A stretch of 39,927 nt of DNA from an uncultured Clostridia bacterium (GCA_947625835.1 CANQPY010000012.1:1-39927), one strand, 5' to 3'; positions 27,519 to 36,435 are shown, numbered from the stretch's first letter. Notes: generated from the sequence alone by a model not told the origin. Numbers and translations: made by a program.

Positions 27519-27899
27519 TTATTTTGACATTACTTGAGCTTCATTATAAACTATTACAAAGTTTTTATATGATGCTCCTTCACTTATTTTTAAACCACAT
27601 TTTTCATAAATTTCTGTATACTTATTTGTAACCGTGCTATAAGTAATTTGATTTTCTTTTAAAATCTTTTTTAATATTTCTTCTAAATATGTATCTTTTG
27701 TGGTATAAATATTTTTTATTACATTTTTGTTTATAGAAACAAAAGCCATAACTTTGTCTTCTTCAATATATATATACCATTCTTTGCTATCATCATCATA
27801 AATTCTATCATTCATTTGTTTTTCTATTGACCTTGATCCAAAAAATTTTCCCATATATTCATAAAAATTATTGTCTTGGTTAGTCATTTTTACAATCAT
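27519..27899 (-). CDS. Unknown protein of the IbrA/IbrB-like cluster, possibly GNAT-like
   Basis: 126 aa, not confidently recognised. ATG at 27899 follows GGAGGAAA inside the end of the ibrA-like gene, 2 bp from its stop. The pattern EWYIYIEEDKVMAFVSIN followed by TYLEEILKKILKENQITYST and YEKCGLKISEGASYKNFVIV resembles the beta4-alpha3-beta5 part of a GNAT acetyltransferase fold, without a clear Q/RxxGxG/A acetyl-CoA loop. It is translationally coupled between the PAPS-reductase-like and ParB-like genes. Confidence 0.6.
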   Translation of the reverse strand: MIVKMTNQDNNFYEYMGKFFGSRSIEKQMNDRIYDDDSKEWYIYIEEDKVMAFVSINKNVIKNIYTTKDTYLEEILKKILKENQITYSTVTNKYTEIYEKCGLKISEGASYKNFVIVYNEAQVMSK

Positions 27900-27901
27900 A
27901 T

Positions 27902-29197
27902 TTATTTTCCTCCATAATTTTCTTTTATTATTTTTTGTAATGTTTTATCATCTGTTCTTGTCTTTTCGTTTAATAAGTTATCCCATTTATGAATTAATTC
28001 TTGTAATTGCCTATCATCATTTTTGGTTTGTGCAAAAGATAGTCTTCTTAAATAAAAATCATTTTTTTCAATAGCTCTTGCGATTCTTCTCCAAGATATA
28101 ACTTTCTTTTGATTTTCTAACTTGCAATCAGCAAAATCTGGAATGTTTTTTATATCTACTCCATATTTGTTTTGGTGCCAAAGCATAAATTTTTTTATTT
28201 TTCTGTAATAATGTAGCATTAAATCTTTATTATAAATTCCTATACTTTCTAACAAAAATACTGTATATTCCTGCCAACTCATAAAGTTTGGCTTACAAGA
28301 TTTTATATTGCCAAGTGCTGTTGTTTTGCAATAAATATTTCCAAAGTTAACTCCGTTTACTCTATTTAATATTTTGCTCCAAGTATCATATTCTAAGGCT
28401 TTAAATTGATCTAATCCATTTCTTTGGTCATCACCATATGGCTGGCATAGTCTTTGCTCGTATATACTTAATCCATTTTTGTACATTAATTCGTATATAT
28501 AATTAAATTTTAAGTCTAATTTGCTTACTGCTCCCCATATGTCTTCTGTTTTCCAGTCATAAATTGGATAGAAATTATATACATCTATATGTCTTTCATT
28601 GTATTTTATTTTTGTTGTCCAATTATATCCTTGGAAAGTAAGTTTGCGATCTTGGAAGGCAATTGTTCTAAATCGGTTTAAGCTCTCATCTGTTCTTATT
28701 CCTATTCCACATGCTACTTTATTTTTATATTTCTTTAAATACCAATCAGCAAATTGAACTATAAATTCTTCAAATTCTTCTCCTTTTTTAAACCATTCAA
28801 ATGGGCAATTATGTATGTTAATACTATCTTCTGGTAGCTTTCTAATCCATAAGTGTTTACTTTCTTCTTCCCAACAAATCCATTTTGGTTGTAATACAGA
28901 AACCGCATTTCTTAAAGCTATTGGTAATGCAATATGATAAAAGTCTCTTATTTGAGATAATTTTTTAATTTCTTCTACATGTTCTACTGTATAGCGATAT
29001 TGTGCTTCTAAATCAATAAATAATATATCAAATTTTTTATTCATCTCTTTTGCAACTTGGTTTGCCAGTTGCACCATTACAGAACTGTCTTTTCCTCCAC
29101 TAAAACTAAAATATATATTATCAAAATTTTCAAATATAATGTGCAGTCTTTCGATTGCTGCGTCTAATACGTTTTTTTCTAAATATTTTTTTGGCAT
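27902..29197 (-). CDS. DUF3440 PAPS-reductase-like PP-loop enzyme, IbrA-like
   Basis: 431 aa. The PP-loop ATP pyrophosphatase motif SFSGGKDSSV lies at residues 31-40. DILFIDLEAQYRYTVEHV is the second strand region; the C-terminal half is the DUF3440 extension (QRLCQPYGDDQRNGLDQF). It adenylates an unknown substrate by analogy with PAPS reductases and DndC. ATG at 29197. First gene of a three-gene unit with the 126-aa protein and the ParB-like IbrB partner. In E. coli IbrA/IbrB regulate prophage eib genes; a role in defence or phage biology is inference. Confidence 0.85.
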   Translation of the reverse strand: MPKKYLEKNVLDAAIERLHIIFENFDNIYFSFSGGKDSSVMVQLANQVAKEMNKKFDILFIDLEAQYRYTVEHVEEIKKLSQIRDFYHIALPIALRNAVSVLQPKWICWEEESKHLWIRKLPEDSINIHNCPFEWFKKGEEFEEFIVQFADWYLKKYKNKVACGIGIRTDESLNRFRTIAFQDRKLTFQGYNWTTKIKYNERHIDVYNFYPIYDWKTEDIWGAVSKLDLKFNYIYELMYKNGLSIYEQRLCQPYGDDQRNGLDQFKALEYDTWSKILNRVNGVNFGNIYCKTTALGNIKSCKPNFMSWQEYTVFLLESIGIYNKDLMLHYYRKIKKFMLWHQNKYGVDIKNIPDFADCKLENQKKVISWRRIARAIEKNDFYLRRLSFAQTKNDDRQLQELIHKWDNLLNEKTRTDDKTLQKIIKENYGGK

Positions 29198-29287
29198 ATT
29201 TCATTTTCCTCTTTTCATCTTTTAGAATTATATCATTTTTAGTATACCATGTAAAGTTTTGTCGAAAAATATTTTCTTTGTAAAATA

Positions 29288-29316
29288 TTGAAATATTATG
29301 TAAAATATGCTATAAT
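29288..29316 (+). promoter_or_regulatory. Promoter of the 29384 gene
   Basis: TTGAAA (29288-29293), a 17-nt spacer, TATAAT (29311-29316). The transcript would begin just before a 7-bp hairpin, GATGAAC/GTTCATC (29324-29330 / 29342-29348). Confidence 0.78.
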
Positions 29317-29383
29317 TATAAGTGATGAACTTCTTTACTCCGTTCATCATGAATAAAACATTTTATAGTAGGAGGAAAGAAAA

Positions 29384-29749
29384 ATGAAGAAACTCGTAGA
29401 AATGATTGCCAGCGGAGAAATTTCTGCTGAAGACCTTGCAAACGCTCAAGATCTCATCGAGCGGGCAAACTTGGTAAAACAAGCTTTAGAAGCTGTTTCC
29501 AAAAATCTTGTGTTTCCATTAGGTGTAGACAACGTGAGTTGTTATTCCTATATGGATCGGGCAGGCGAATACTACGCCTACGGGATGTGCTCCCGAGATG
29601 GTGTGGTAAGATTTTATTCCAATTGGGGTGGGAACCACCTCATTGGAAGTTGCAATTTGAATGATTTTTCGAGTGTCTTCATGGCATTCGAAAATCAGGA
29701 ATTAGCTGGCGACCTGAGACGCTTTTTAGAAGCTCAGATTGCCAAGTAG
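29384..29749 (+). CDS. Unknown 121-aa protein, GC-rich outlier with in-frame CGG
   Basis: Not recognised. The N-terminal helical segment (KLVEMIASGEISAEDLANAQDLIERANLVKQALEAVS) suggests a short coiled coil. The C-terminal half is aromatic/Gly rich (YSYMDRAGEYYAYGMCSRDGVVRFYSNWGG), perhaps a small beta domain. There is no signal peptide. ATG at 29384 after AGGAGGAA; own promoter and terminator. The codons (GCC, ATC, CTC, GAG, CGG) differ sharply from all neighbours, a strong sign of transfer. CGG at codons 27 and 60 is read as Arg in this frame. Under an obligatory CGGN=Gly rule the product would stop at 30 aa, so it is the key exception to that rule in this window. Confidence 0.72.
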   Translation: MKKLVEMIASGEISAEDLANAQDLIERANLVKQALEAVSKNLVFPLGVDNVSCYSYMDRAGEYYAYGMCSRDGVVRFYSNWGGNHLIGSCNLNDFSSVFMAFENQELAGDLRRFLEAQIAK

Positions 29750-29763
29750 CAGTAGCAAAAAAA

Positions 29764-29808
29764 AAAGAAAAATATATTTTCTTTTCCTCGAAAGAGGTTT
29801 CTTTTTTT
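29764..29808 (+). terminator. Terminator of the 29384 gene
   Basis: CCTC-GAAA-GAGG (29785-29796) extended by A/T pairs and followed by a run of T. Confidence 0.75.
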
Positions 29809-29839
29809 GCTTTTAATAATATTGTTACTATAATTTTTG

Positions 29840-29939
29840 GCAATTCTTAAAATTACTGCTATAGTAATAGTAGTTTAAGTAATTATATCCGTTTATAAGA
29901 GCAACACTAGATATGTGAGGAGAACACATATCTTTTTTT
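29840..29939 (+). ncRNA. Candidate small RNA
   Basis: A possible promoter (TTGCTT 29806-29811, 17-nt spacer, TATAAT 29829-29834) precedes ~100 nt with no ORF. These end in a perfect 9-bp terminator, AGATATGTG/CACATATCT (29909-29917 / 29925-29933), plus T7. No known family recognised. Confidence 0.35.
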
Positions 29940-29981
29940 ATGTAATAAAAAAGAGCATGGAGAAAATACTTAAAGTTAAAA

Positions 29982-30015
29982 AAAATCGCTTTAAATTTTA
30001 AATTCAAGCGATTTT
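29982..30015 (-). terminator. Terminator of the 30042-31229 gene
   Basis: AAAATCGCTT / AAGCGATTTT; on the minus strand the stem is followed by TTTTTTTT. Confidence 0.85.
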
Positions 30016-30041
30016 AAAAAAATTTATTCTACACTCTTATT

Positions 30042-31229
30042 TCATTCTTCTATACCATATATTTTGTTTCCATCTTCTGCTACATCTTTAATATATAAAT
30101 TTGTTTCTCGTTTCAAGCAAACTAATGGACGAACAGCTCTTCCATAAGGACTATTATAATCACAAAAACTAACTATACCTGTTGTTACTATCACAATTGG
30201 ATCTTTCTCATTGATTGCTCGTGGTGAAGCAATCCAATACCCATTACAATTTCCAGTTGCTCCATTAGCTGCTATATTTTCCTCCTGAGTATGAGGAAAA
30301 AACGTTGAATACTTATTTTTCAATATTTCTAATTTTAAATTACTCATTTTATAATCACTATTATCCTTTTGCCTTATACCGTCCACAAAAATGTAATCAC
30401 GACCCAATAAACCACCTTTCTTTCCCCAATAGTATCCAAAATTATTTTGTACTTGTGCATCTAATTCCAGAAATTCATCTTCTGTAGGATTTGTTGCATT
30501 CCAAGCTGCAATCCACATTTCTAATGTTGACCCTCCTATAACATATTCTGCTTTATCACTCTTAAAACTTTTCCAATTTTCTGGGTTTAATAAAGTTGAT
30601 ACACATTTTACACAATTTACTTCCTTATTTTCATTATCTGGTGTATTGTACATAATTAATTTAAAAAAATCTTCCGTATTAGATATTGTTTGATACTCTG
30701 GAGCATCGTCATTCCAGTTTACAGATAAATTTTCAAATCCTTCCATTGTTGCCTTTTCCATTTTTGCTAACCCCATTGCTTCTACTAAATTTTTATTATT
30801 CGTAGGTACATAATCTGCTGCTATTAAAAATAATCTATCTTCTCCTGATTCATTCCCTGCATAGAATAATTTCCAGTCATTCGTGTAATCATTATCATTA
30901 TTTAAATCCACTTTATATTCTACATATGACCCTATCTCATTTTTCAAATTGTCTACTATTTTATCTGCTGTCTTTATTGTTCCTCCCTCATTCTCTATAA
31001 TTTGTTCTAATATATTAACTTGTGTTTCTTCTTTTTTACTTGCTAATTCCGTCTCTTCTTTTGCTTCCTTAGCTTTAGCTAATATTCCATTATCCCCTGT
31101 TAACGTTGCAATTGATACTGCAGCCAATATTAAAAGGACTATTATGGTTATTACAAGCGCAATTAGTGTAATACCTCTACTTCTTTTTAAACTCTTGTTT
31201 TGTTCCATTTTTGCTTTTTGTTTGTACAT
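30042..31229 (-). CDS. Pseudopilin-like surface protein with lectin-like C-terminus
   Basis: 395 aa. The prepilin-like segment RGITLIALVITIIVLLILAA (from about residue 18; Gly before Ile as in prepilin peptidase sites, no Glu5) is followed by a helical stalk (AKAKEAKEETELASKKEETQ). The globular part ends in GYWIASPRAINEKDPIVIV...NSPYGRAVRPLVCLKRE, resembling the RPVV end of DUF1566/C-type-lectin-fold domains. ATG at 31229 after AAAGGAGGAAA. Composition is normal throughout, unlike the ends of the 8968 and 13957 proteins. Own terminator. Function unknown. Confidence 0.78.
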   Translation of the reverse strand: MYKQKAKMEQNKSLKRSRGITLIALVITIIVLLILAAVSIATLTGDNGILAKAKEAKEETELASKKEETQVNILEQIIENEGGTIKTADKIVDNLKNEIGSYVEYKVDLNNDNDYTNDWKLFYAGNESGEDRLFLIAADYVPTNNKNLVEAMGLAKMEKATMEGFENLSVNWNDDAPEYQTISNTEDFFKLIMYNTPDNENKEVNCVKCVSTLLNPENWKSFKSDKAEYVIGGSTLEMWIAAWNATNPTEDEFLELDAQVQNNFGYYWGKKGGLLGRDYIFVDGIRQKDNSDYKMSNLKLEILKNKYSTFFPHTQEENIAANGATGNCNGYWIASPRAINEKDPIVIVTTGIVSFCDYNSPYGRAVRPLVCLKRETNLYIKDVAEDGNKIYGIEE

Positions 31230-31465
31230 TTTATTTTCCTCCTTCTTTTGTTTTATGTAGCATTGTTGTTACAATATATATTTTTTATACCATACCAATT
31301 ATATTTTTTCAATAGTTTTTGAAAAATATTCATTAAATGTTGTAAATTTTTCTTTTTGTTAGACATTTGTTAGACCAAAATCTTATTAATTTAATAACAG
31401 AAGTTTACCTTGTGATATTTAAATACTAATTTTTATATAATACTATACTTTTAAACAATTTGTGA

Positions 31466-32954
31466 TATAATAATAAAAAAACAAATTGGAATCCTGAACC
31501 TATTTTACATTCAATTTGTGCATTTGCAAATGACATAGATAATTGGGGTGGCGGATACATTTTAATTGGTGTAGATGAAGATAACGGAAAACCAAGATTG
31601 CCTATAACAGGTCTTAAAATAGAAGAAATTGATAGAATACAAAAAGATTTATTAAATAAATGTAAATTAATACAACCTGAATATGTACCTATTGTTGAAC
31701 CTGTTGTATACCAAAATAAACATATTTTAATTGTATGGTGTCCTGGTGGTAGTACAAGACCATATAAATGTCCTACAACATTAGATAAAGATTTTTCAAA
31801 AGGCTATTCTTATTATGTTAGAAAAATGTCTAGTACAATTAAAGCAACAGTTGCAATAGAAAAAGAATTATATACTCTTTCTAATCAAGTACCTTTTGAT
31901 GATAGGATTAACCATAAAGCACAAATTCAAGACTTGAAACTGCCATTAATTCAAAACTACTTATATGAAATTAAAAGCAAATTATATGAAGAATCTAAAA
32001 ATATGGATTTAGTTGAATTGTGCCAAGCCATGAGAATTGTTGAAGGTACACCAGAATATTTAAAACCTGTAAATGTTGGACTATTATTTTTCAATGATAT
32101 GCCTCAAGATTTTTTCCCATATTCTCAAATTGAAGTAGTTGATTTACGAGAAGGTCCTGAAGGTGATGACATGAAAGAAAACATTTTCAAAGGTCCTTTA
32201 GATTATATGATAAAAAGTGCTTTAAGATTTTTACAAAACTATTTAATAGAAGAACGAATACAAAAAGTTTCTTATCAAGCTGAAGCAATCAGATATTTTA
32301 ATTATCCTTATGATGCAATAGAAGAAGCTTTAGTCAATGCTATGTACCACCGCCGGTTATGATGTTAGAGAACCTGTTGAAGTTAGAATTTTAAAAGATA
32401 GAATTGAAATTAGTAGTTATCCTGGTTTAGAGCGTTCTATTCCAGTTAGTGCAATACATGATAATAATATTCGTGGTAAAAAATATCGTAATCGTAGAAT
32501 TGGTGATTTTTTAAAGGAATTAAAATTAACTGAAGGTAGAAATACAGGAATTCCTAAAATTAAAAGAGCTTTGAAAAATAATGGTTCACCTGATCCTATT
32601 TTTGAAACTGATGAAGATAGAACTTATTTTATTACTACTATTTTAATACATGAAGGATTTAGAAAAGACATTAAAAGTATACCAAAAAGTATACCAAAAA
32701 GTATACTAAAAAGTATCTCTAAAACACAATCTAATATTTTAGATTTGATTAAAAATAATAATATAATTACTCAACAAGAATTATCAAAGCAATTAAATTT
32801 ATCTTTACCAACTATTAAGAAAAATATAAAAATTTTAAAAGAGCTTGGTATCTTATCTAGACAGGGTTCTAATAGAAATGGATATTGGAATATATTAAAT
32901 AATATAGATGATACACTTGCTGTAAATGAAATGTTTGAAGATTTGGATAAATAG
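31466..32954 (+). CDS. AlbA_2/Schlafen-type putative DNA-binding protein, 5'-truncated, read through a CGGT +1 shift
   Basis: The open frame begins after a stop at 31463 with no start codon or ribosome binding site. The first recognisable residues are NWNPEPILHSICAFANDIDN, the AlbA_2 domain, so about 20 N-terminal residues are missing. The centre has the usual IYNYPY-like RYFNYPYDAIEEALVNAMYHR. There the frame meets CGG (32354-32356) and would stop after one codon. Skipping the C gives GYDVREPVEVRILKDRIE and runs through YRNRRIGDFLKELKLTEGRN to a C-terminal winged helix. HRGYDVREPVEV matches the family's core. The gene may be inactive because of its 5' end. An MNT gene follows. Confidence 0.75.
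32354..32356 (+). other. CGGT +1 recoding site 7 (AlbA_2 protein)
   Basis: Codon before is CGC. Read CGC-CGGT-TAT. Confidence 0.8.
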
Positions 32955-32965
32955 GAGGCTTTTAA

Positions 32966-33289
32966 ATGGCTAACATCCCTAAAAACATATTGGAAATAAT
33001 AATCAAATATATTCAAGAACTATCTAAAGAAATATCAATAGATAAAGTAATTATCTTTGGCTCTTATGCAAAAAATAATTATAATGAGGATAGTGATATT
33101 GACATTGCCATTTTTTCTAAAGATTTTAAAAATAGTTCTATTATTGAAGATATGTCTTTTCTTTTAATAAAAACTTCTGGCTTAGGTATAGACTTACAAC
33201 CTCAACCATTTACTCTTGATGATTATTCAAATCCAGATGGTTTAGTAAAAGAAATTTTAGATACTGGTATAGAATTAAAAGTTGCTTAA
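32966..33289 (+). CDS. MNT-type minimal nucleotidyltransferase
   Basis: 107 aa. NTP_transf_2 domain: VIIFGSYAKNNYNEDSDIDI (GS motif 32-33; metal-binding DxD in DSDIDIAI about 42-46), followed by a further acidic position in GIDLQPQPF. Usually the antitoxin-side partner of HEPN proteins; no HEPN gene is next to it here. ATG at 32966 after AGGAGGC, 12 bp after the AlbA_2 gene and probably in one transcript with it. Confidence 0.88.
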   Translation: MANIPKNILEIIIKYIQELSKEISIDKVIIFGSYAKNNYNEDSDIDIAIFSKDFKNSSIIEDMSFLLIKTSGLGIDLQPQPFTLDDYSNPDGLVKEILDTGIELKVA

Positions 33290-33421
33290 TATGAATGTTT
33301 TAGAAATATTATGACTGGCGATAAAATAATCAGTTATTTACTATGTAAAATCAGCATTTTCTAATTTTTAAGTATTTTTTATTTTTTTACGAGTAAATAA
33401 AAATATTATTAATTTTTTTTG

Positions 33422-33450
33422 CACCTCATTATTGAGGTGTTTTATTTTTT
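33422..33450 (+). terminator. Terminator after the MNT gene
   Basis: CACCTC-ATTATT-GAGGTG (33422-33439) followed by TTTTATTTTTTT. Confidence 0.75.
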
Positions 33451-33468
33451 TGAAAGAAGGTGAAACTT

Positions 33469-33960
33469 TTGAAAGAAAACAATTTAAAAGGTCTATGGAT
33501 ACCTTATGAAATCCTAACAAATGAAAAATTAAGTGATAAAGAAAAATATATCTATTCCCTAATATTATTTTATAGTAAAAATGATGGATATTGTACCATC
33601 ACAAATAAATATTTAGCCACTATTGTAAATTTATCTGATACAAGAGTATCAAAATTAGTTAGTAGTTTATCTAGAAAGAAATATGTACAAGTAATTACAA
33701 ACTTTCAAGATACAACTAGACAAATAATTAATAGAAAAATAATACCACTAGTCAAATATGACACCCCTCCCTATTCAAAATCAACTACTTATAATGTCAA
33801 AAATAACAATGCTTCTAGTCAAAATTATACTAATAGTATGGCTAATAATGACAAGTATATAAATAATAATAAAACTAATAATTATAGAAATACCATCAAT
33901 CCTAATAGAAGAATATACACTACAGAAGATTTTGAAAATTTATATGCTAATGATTTTTAG
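33469..33960 (+). CDS. HTH (winged-helix) protein of the mobile region
   Basis: 163 aa from TTG 33469 (AAGGTG 6 nt upstream fits better than the GTG at 33460). The N-terminal winged-helix domain (LSDKEKYIYSLILFYSKNDGYCTITNKYLATIVNLSDTRVSKLVSSL) is like the HTH_36 domain of plasmid/phage replication proteins. The C-terminal half is Asn-rich and disordered (NNKTNNYRNTINPNRR). A replication or regulatory role is inferred from this domain and the neighbouring RusA-like gene. Exact function unknown. Confidence 0.7.
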   Translation: MKENNLKGLWIPYEILTNEKLSDKEKYIYSLILFYSKNDGYCTITNKYLATIVNLSDTRVSKLVSSLSRKKYVQVITNFQDTTRQIINRKIIPLVKYDTPPYSKSTTYNVKNNNASSQNYTNSMANNDKYINNNKTNNYRNTINPNRRIYTTEDFENLYANDF

Positions 33961-34021
33961 ACTATATTGGTCTTTTTTTATTATAAAAATTTATTTTAAC
34001 TTGGAAAGGAGATGAATTTTT

Positions 34022-34624
34022 ATGGAAAATCCAAATGAACTATATAATTTATTACAAGCCTTAAACAAATCTTTAAATGCTGTTTTAAAATGCTCATACA
34101 TTGATTCTTTTGATAAAAAACTGGAACGATTTTTATATTCTTTAGAAAAAATAAGATTTGAAATTTATGAGCAAGTCAGATTTTTAAATAATACTTGCTA
34201 TGATAATAAGATTCATTTTATAGACAATAATTATAAAGCGAATTTAAAAGATAATGTATTATCTCTATATATACCTGAAAAATTACCAAATTTAACAAAT
34301 AGATCATCTTATGCTCATAAACAAATTATATTTAATATTGCAGAAATAACTAAACAATATAAAAGATTATTTTATGATAAATTTGTTATTGTCGTTGTAA
34401 GGATATTCGATAAAAGAAAAGTTTGGGATGTTGATAACAGAACTGTCAAGCCTATTCAAGATGGTTTAGTTCATGGAGGAGTCATTAAAGATGATAATTT
34501 ATTTAATTGTTGTTATATGGTACAAGGTTTTTATTGTGATACTCCTCATATCGAAGTTTCAGTTTTAAAAGCTGACAAAATTTTAAACTTTATTGATAAT
34601 AATTTACCAGATATTAACAAATGA
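34022..34624 (+). CDS. RusA-like (DUF6100-type) protein
   Basis: 200 aa. The C-terminal half has VWDVDNRTVKPIQDGLVHGGVIKDDNLFNC, the pattern of RusA Holliday-junction resolvases (DxDN... K...DGL...G...DD), with the metal-binding Asp residues in place. The N-terminal half is helical and unassigned. The ATG at 34022 follows AAAGGAGATG. Typical of prophages and integrative elements. Confidence 0.68.
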   Translation: MENPNELYNLLQALNKSLNAVLKCSYIDSFDKKLERFLYSLEKIRFEIYEQVRFLNNTCYDNKIHFIDNNYKANLKDNVLSLYIPEKLPNLTNRSSYAHKQIIFNIAEITKQYKRLFYDKFVIVVVRIFDKRKVWDVDNRTVKPIQDGLVHGGVIKDDNLFNCCYMVQGFYCDTPHIEVSVLKADKILNFIDNNLPDINK

Positions 34625-34737
34625 CTATAGCAAAATTTGATGAATTTTTTTCGTTATTTTTTTGCTATAATCATTTCTATATAACTTCCCTATTTTTCAA
34701 TGATTTTTTTACTTTTTTATATTATTTTTTGACTAGA

Positions 34738-34774
34738 GTAGAGGCGTCATATACGAAGTATATGGTGCCTCTAC
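34738..34774. repeat. Perfect-loop palindrome GTAGAGGC...GCCTCTAC
   Basis: 17-bp arms (one G-T type mismatch) around GAA; no T-run follows. It could be an operator, a leader hairpin of the 34877 gene, or a replication/integration site. Confidence 0.5.
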
Positions 34775-34876
34775 AAAGGTACGGTTGTTTAAATGGTTAA
34801 GGGTTTGTGTTTGTTAGGTTTGATTTTCATTGGATTTATGGGGGAATTTAAGAAAGTTTGGAGGTGTTATGAAATA

Positions 34877-35842
34877 ATGAAAAAGGGATTAGTTTTACAA
34901 GAAAGAGATGTAGAGTTATTAGAATTTTTAGCACAATATAAAACAATTACATTAGATAATACTAAATATATTTATGGTACTAAAACTTATCAAGAAAAAA
35001 GGATATGTCGCCTAGTAAAAGAAAAATATTTAACTAGATTAAAACATAGAAAAATTTCATTAGGTATAAAAGGGAAAAAATTTTTAAATGAAATTGGTAC
35101 AGAAGTTAAAATACATTGTAGAAATCCTAACAATATGGAAAGGTTAAAAGTGATTAGTGATATTGCAGCATTCACACATTTTAGTAATACTATGGACTTC
35201 ATACCTAGTTGGTTTTTGAAAGATAGAAATACTCCTACAAAAGATTCAAGAAGATATTTAGGACTTTTATCCTTTGATAAAAATTTTTATACCGTTTATT
35301 CTGTATATGGAAACAAAGATGATAAATACATTACATCTATCTATTATGACTTAAAGAAAGAACAAGAATTTTGTAATTCGATTATTTTCATAAATGATTT
35401 AGAAAAAATATTATATTACAAAAAAAGCTTTGGCTTTAATGATAAACATTTATATTTAATTGAATATAATGAGTTTAATAAAAAAATTATTAGAAATTAT
35501 GATAAAATTAGAAGTTGTATGTTTAATGATTTATCTAAAAAACATAAAATAGAATATACTGATTTTAGATATATGGATTTCTTAGTAGATAATGAACTTT
35601 ACTTAAAAATTATGCTATTTTTAGACATAAATCAAATTGGTTATTTATCTAATTTTCTTAACATTAATGCTAATTATCAAGATAAGATGTATTTTGTTTG
35701 TTTTCTAGAAGACGAAAAATATTTAAAATATTTAATTAAAGATTGCAATACTATAATTATTGAACGATCTACAATTGAAGAATATTTAGAAAAAGATTTT
35801 ATTGAAATTAATGGAATTAAAATAGATATTCCTACTGAATAG
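34877..35842 (+). CDS. Winged-helix protein of mobile-element type
   Basis: 321 aa. The N-terminus is a replication-relaxation/MobC-like winged helix: LQERDVELLEFLAQYKTITLDNTKYIYGTKTYQEKRICRLVKEKYL. The remainder is mixed alpha/beta and unrecognised. ATG at 34877 after GGAGGTG at slightly long spacing; the longer frame from 34793 adds a hydrophobic leader without support. A DNA-related role is inferred only from the HTH and the context. Confidence 0.65.
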   Translation: MKKGLVLQERDVELLEFLAQYKTITLDNTKYIYGTKTYQEKRICRLVKEKYLTRLKHRKISLGIKGKKFLNEIGTEVKIHCRNPNNMERLKVISDIAAFTHFSNTMDFIPSWFLKDRNTPTKDSRRYLGLLSFDKNFYTVYSVYGNKDDKYITSIYYDLKKEQEFCNSIIFINDLEKILYYKKSFGFNDKHLYLIEYNEFNKKIIRNYDKIRSCMFNDLSKKHKIEYTDFRYMDFLVDNELYLKIMLFLDINQIGYLSNFLNINANYQDKMYFVCFLEDEKYLKYLIKDCNTIIIERSTIEEYLEKDFIEINGIKIDIPTE

Positions 35843-35876
35843 CAAATAGAGGCAATACTATATTGCCTCTATTTGC
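35842..35876 (+). terminator. Hairpin after the winged-helix gene
   Basis: GCAAATAGAGGCAAT / ATTGCCTCTATTTGC, perfect over 15 bp, immediately after the stop codon. Only a weak T-run follows. It shares TAGAGGC with the palindrome at 34738. Confidence 0.6.
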
Positions 35877-35922
35877 ACAATTTTGTTATAAAATAATATA
35901 AAATAATTAGGAGTTTTATATT

Positions 35923-36180
35923 ATGAGTGGTAGCAAAAAATTAAACAATAAATCTAATGTTATTTCTGAAAATTTTAAAAAATTTAGAGAAGAAAGTGGG
36001 TACTCTCAACGAGTACTTTGTGAAAAGTTAGAATTAATGGGATTACAATTATATAAGGCTGATATTTATTCTATTGAACATAATAAACGTTCAGTTAAAG
36101 ATTTTGAATTATTAGCTTTTTCAATTGTTTTTAATAAACCAATTGAAGATTTCTTTAAAAATGTAACTGATTTCGAATAG
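35923..36180 (+). CDS. XRE-family HTH regulator of the mobile region
   Basis: 85 aa. One HTH_3 domain: NFKKFREESGYSQRVLCEKLE, then LQLYKADIYSIEHNKRSVK (recognition part) and DFELLAFSIVFNKPIEDFF. ATG at 35923 after TAGGAGT. Directly followed by a terminator. It may control the RT/DGR-like cassette downstream. Confidence 0.85.
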   Translation: MSGSKKLNNKSNVISENFKKFREESGYSQRVLCEKLELMGLQLYKADIYSIEHNKRSVKDFELLAFSIVFNKPIEDFFKNVTDFE

Positions 36181-36219
36181 TGTACTTAAAATAACTTTTT
36201 AAGTACATTTATTTTTTAT
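36181..36219 (+). terminator. Terminator of the XRE gene
   Basis: TGTACTTAA / TTAAGTACA followed by TTTATTTTTTATT. Confidence 0.82.
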
Positions 36220-36435
36220 TTTCATTCCATCCACTAATCCAATTTTATATGATAAATGTACATCAAAATCACAAATTTCATATATTAAACCTTTTATTTC
36301 TTCTAATTCTTTTTTATTTATATTATTTAATTTTTTCGTTAAGTTTTCATATTTTGTTTCTAATTTCTTTAATACCTTTTTATATTCCACACTAAAAGAA
36401 TTGTTGGATTTTATTAATTCTGTAGATATTAACAA
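36199..36435 (-). CDS. Small helical ORF of doubtful reality
   Basis: 78-aa minus-strand frame (coiled-coil-like KKLETKYENLTKKLNNINKKELEEIKGL, then ICDFDVHLSYKIGLVDGMK). It starts at TTG with no ribosome binding site, so it is either a 5'-truncated gene or a shadow. The overlapping plus strand encodes ELLDFINSVDINNLSIPEAY, then QWIADVKSKANKI, ending in an ATGA overlap with the RT gene. That is the layout expected for the C-terminus of an accessory (Avd-like) gene. One of the two must be a remnant. Confidence 0.35.
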   Translation of the reverse strand: MLISTELIKSNNSFSVEYKKVLKKLETKYENLTKKLNNINKKELEEIKGLIYEICDFDVHLSYKIGLVDGMKIKNKCT

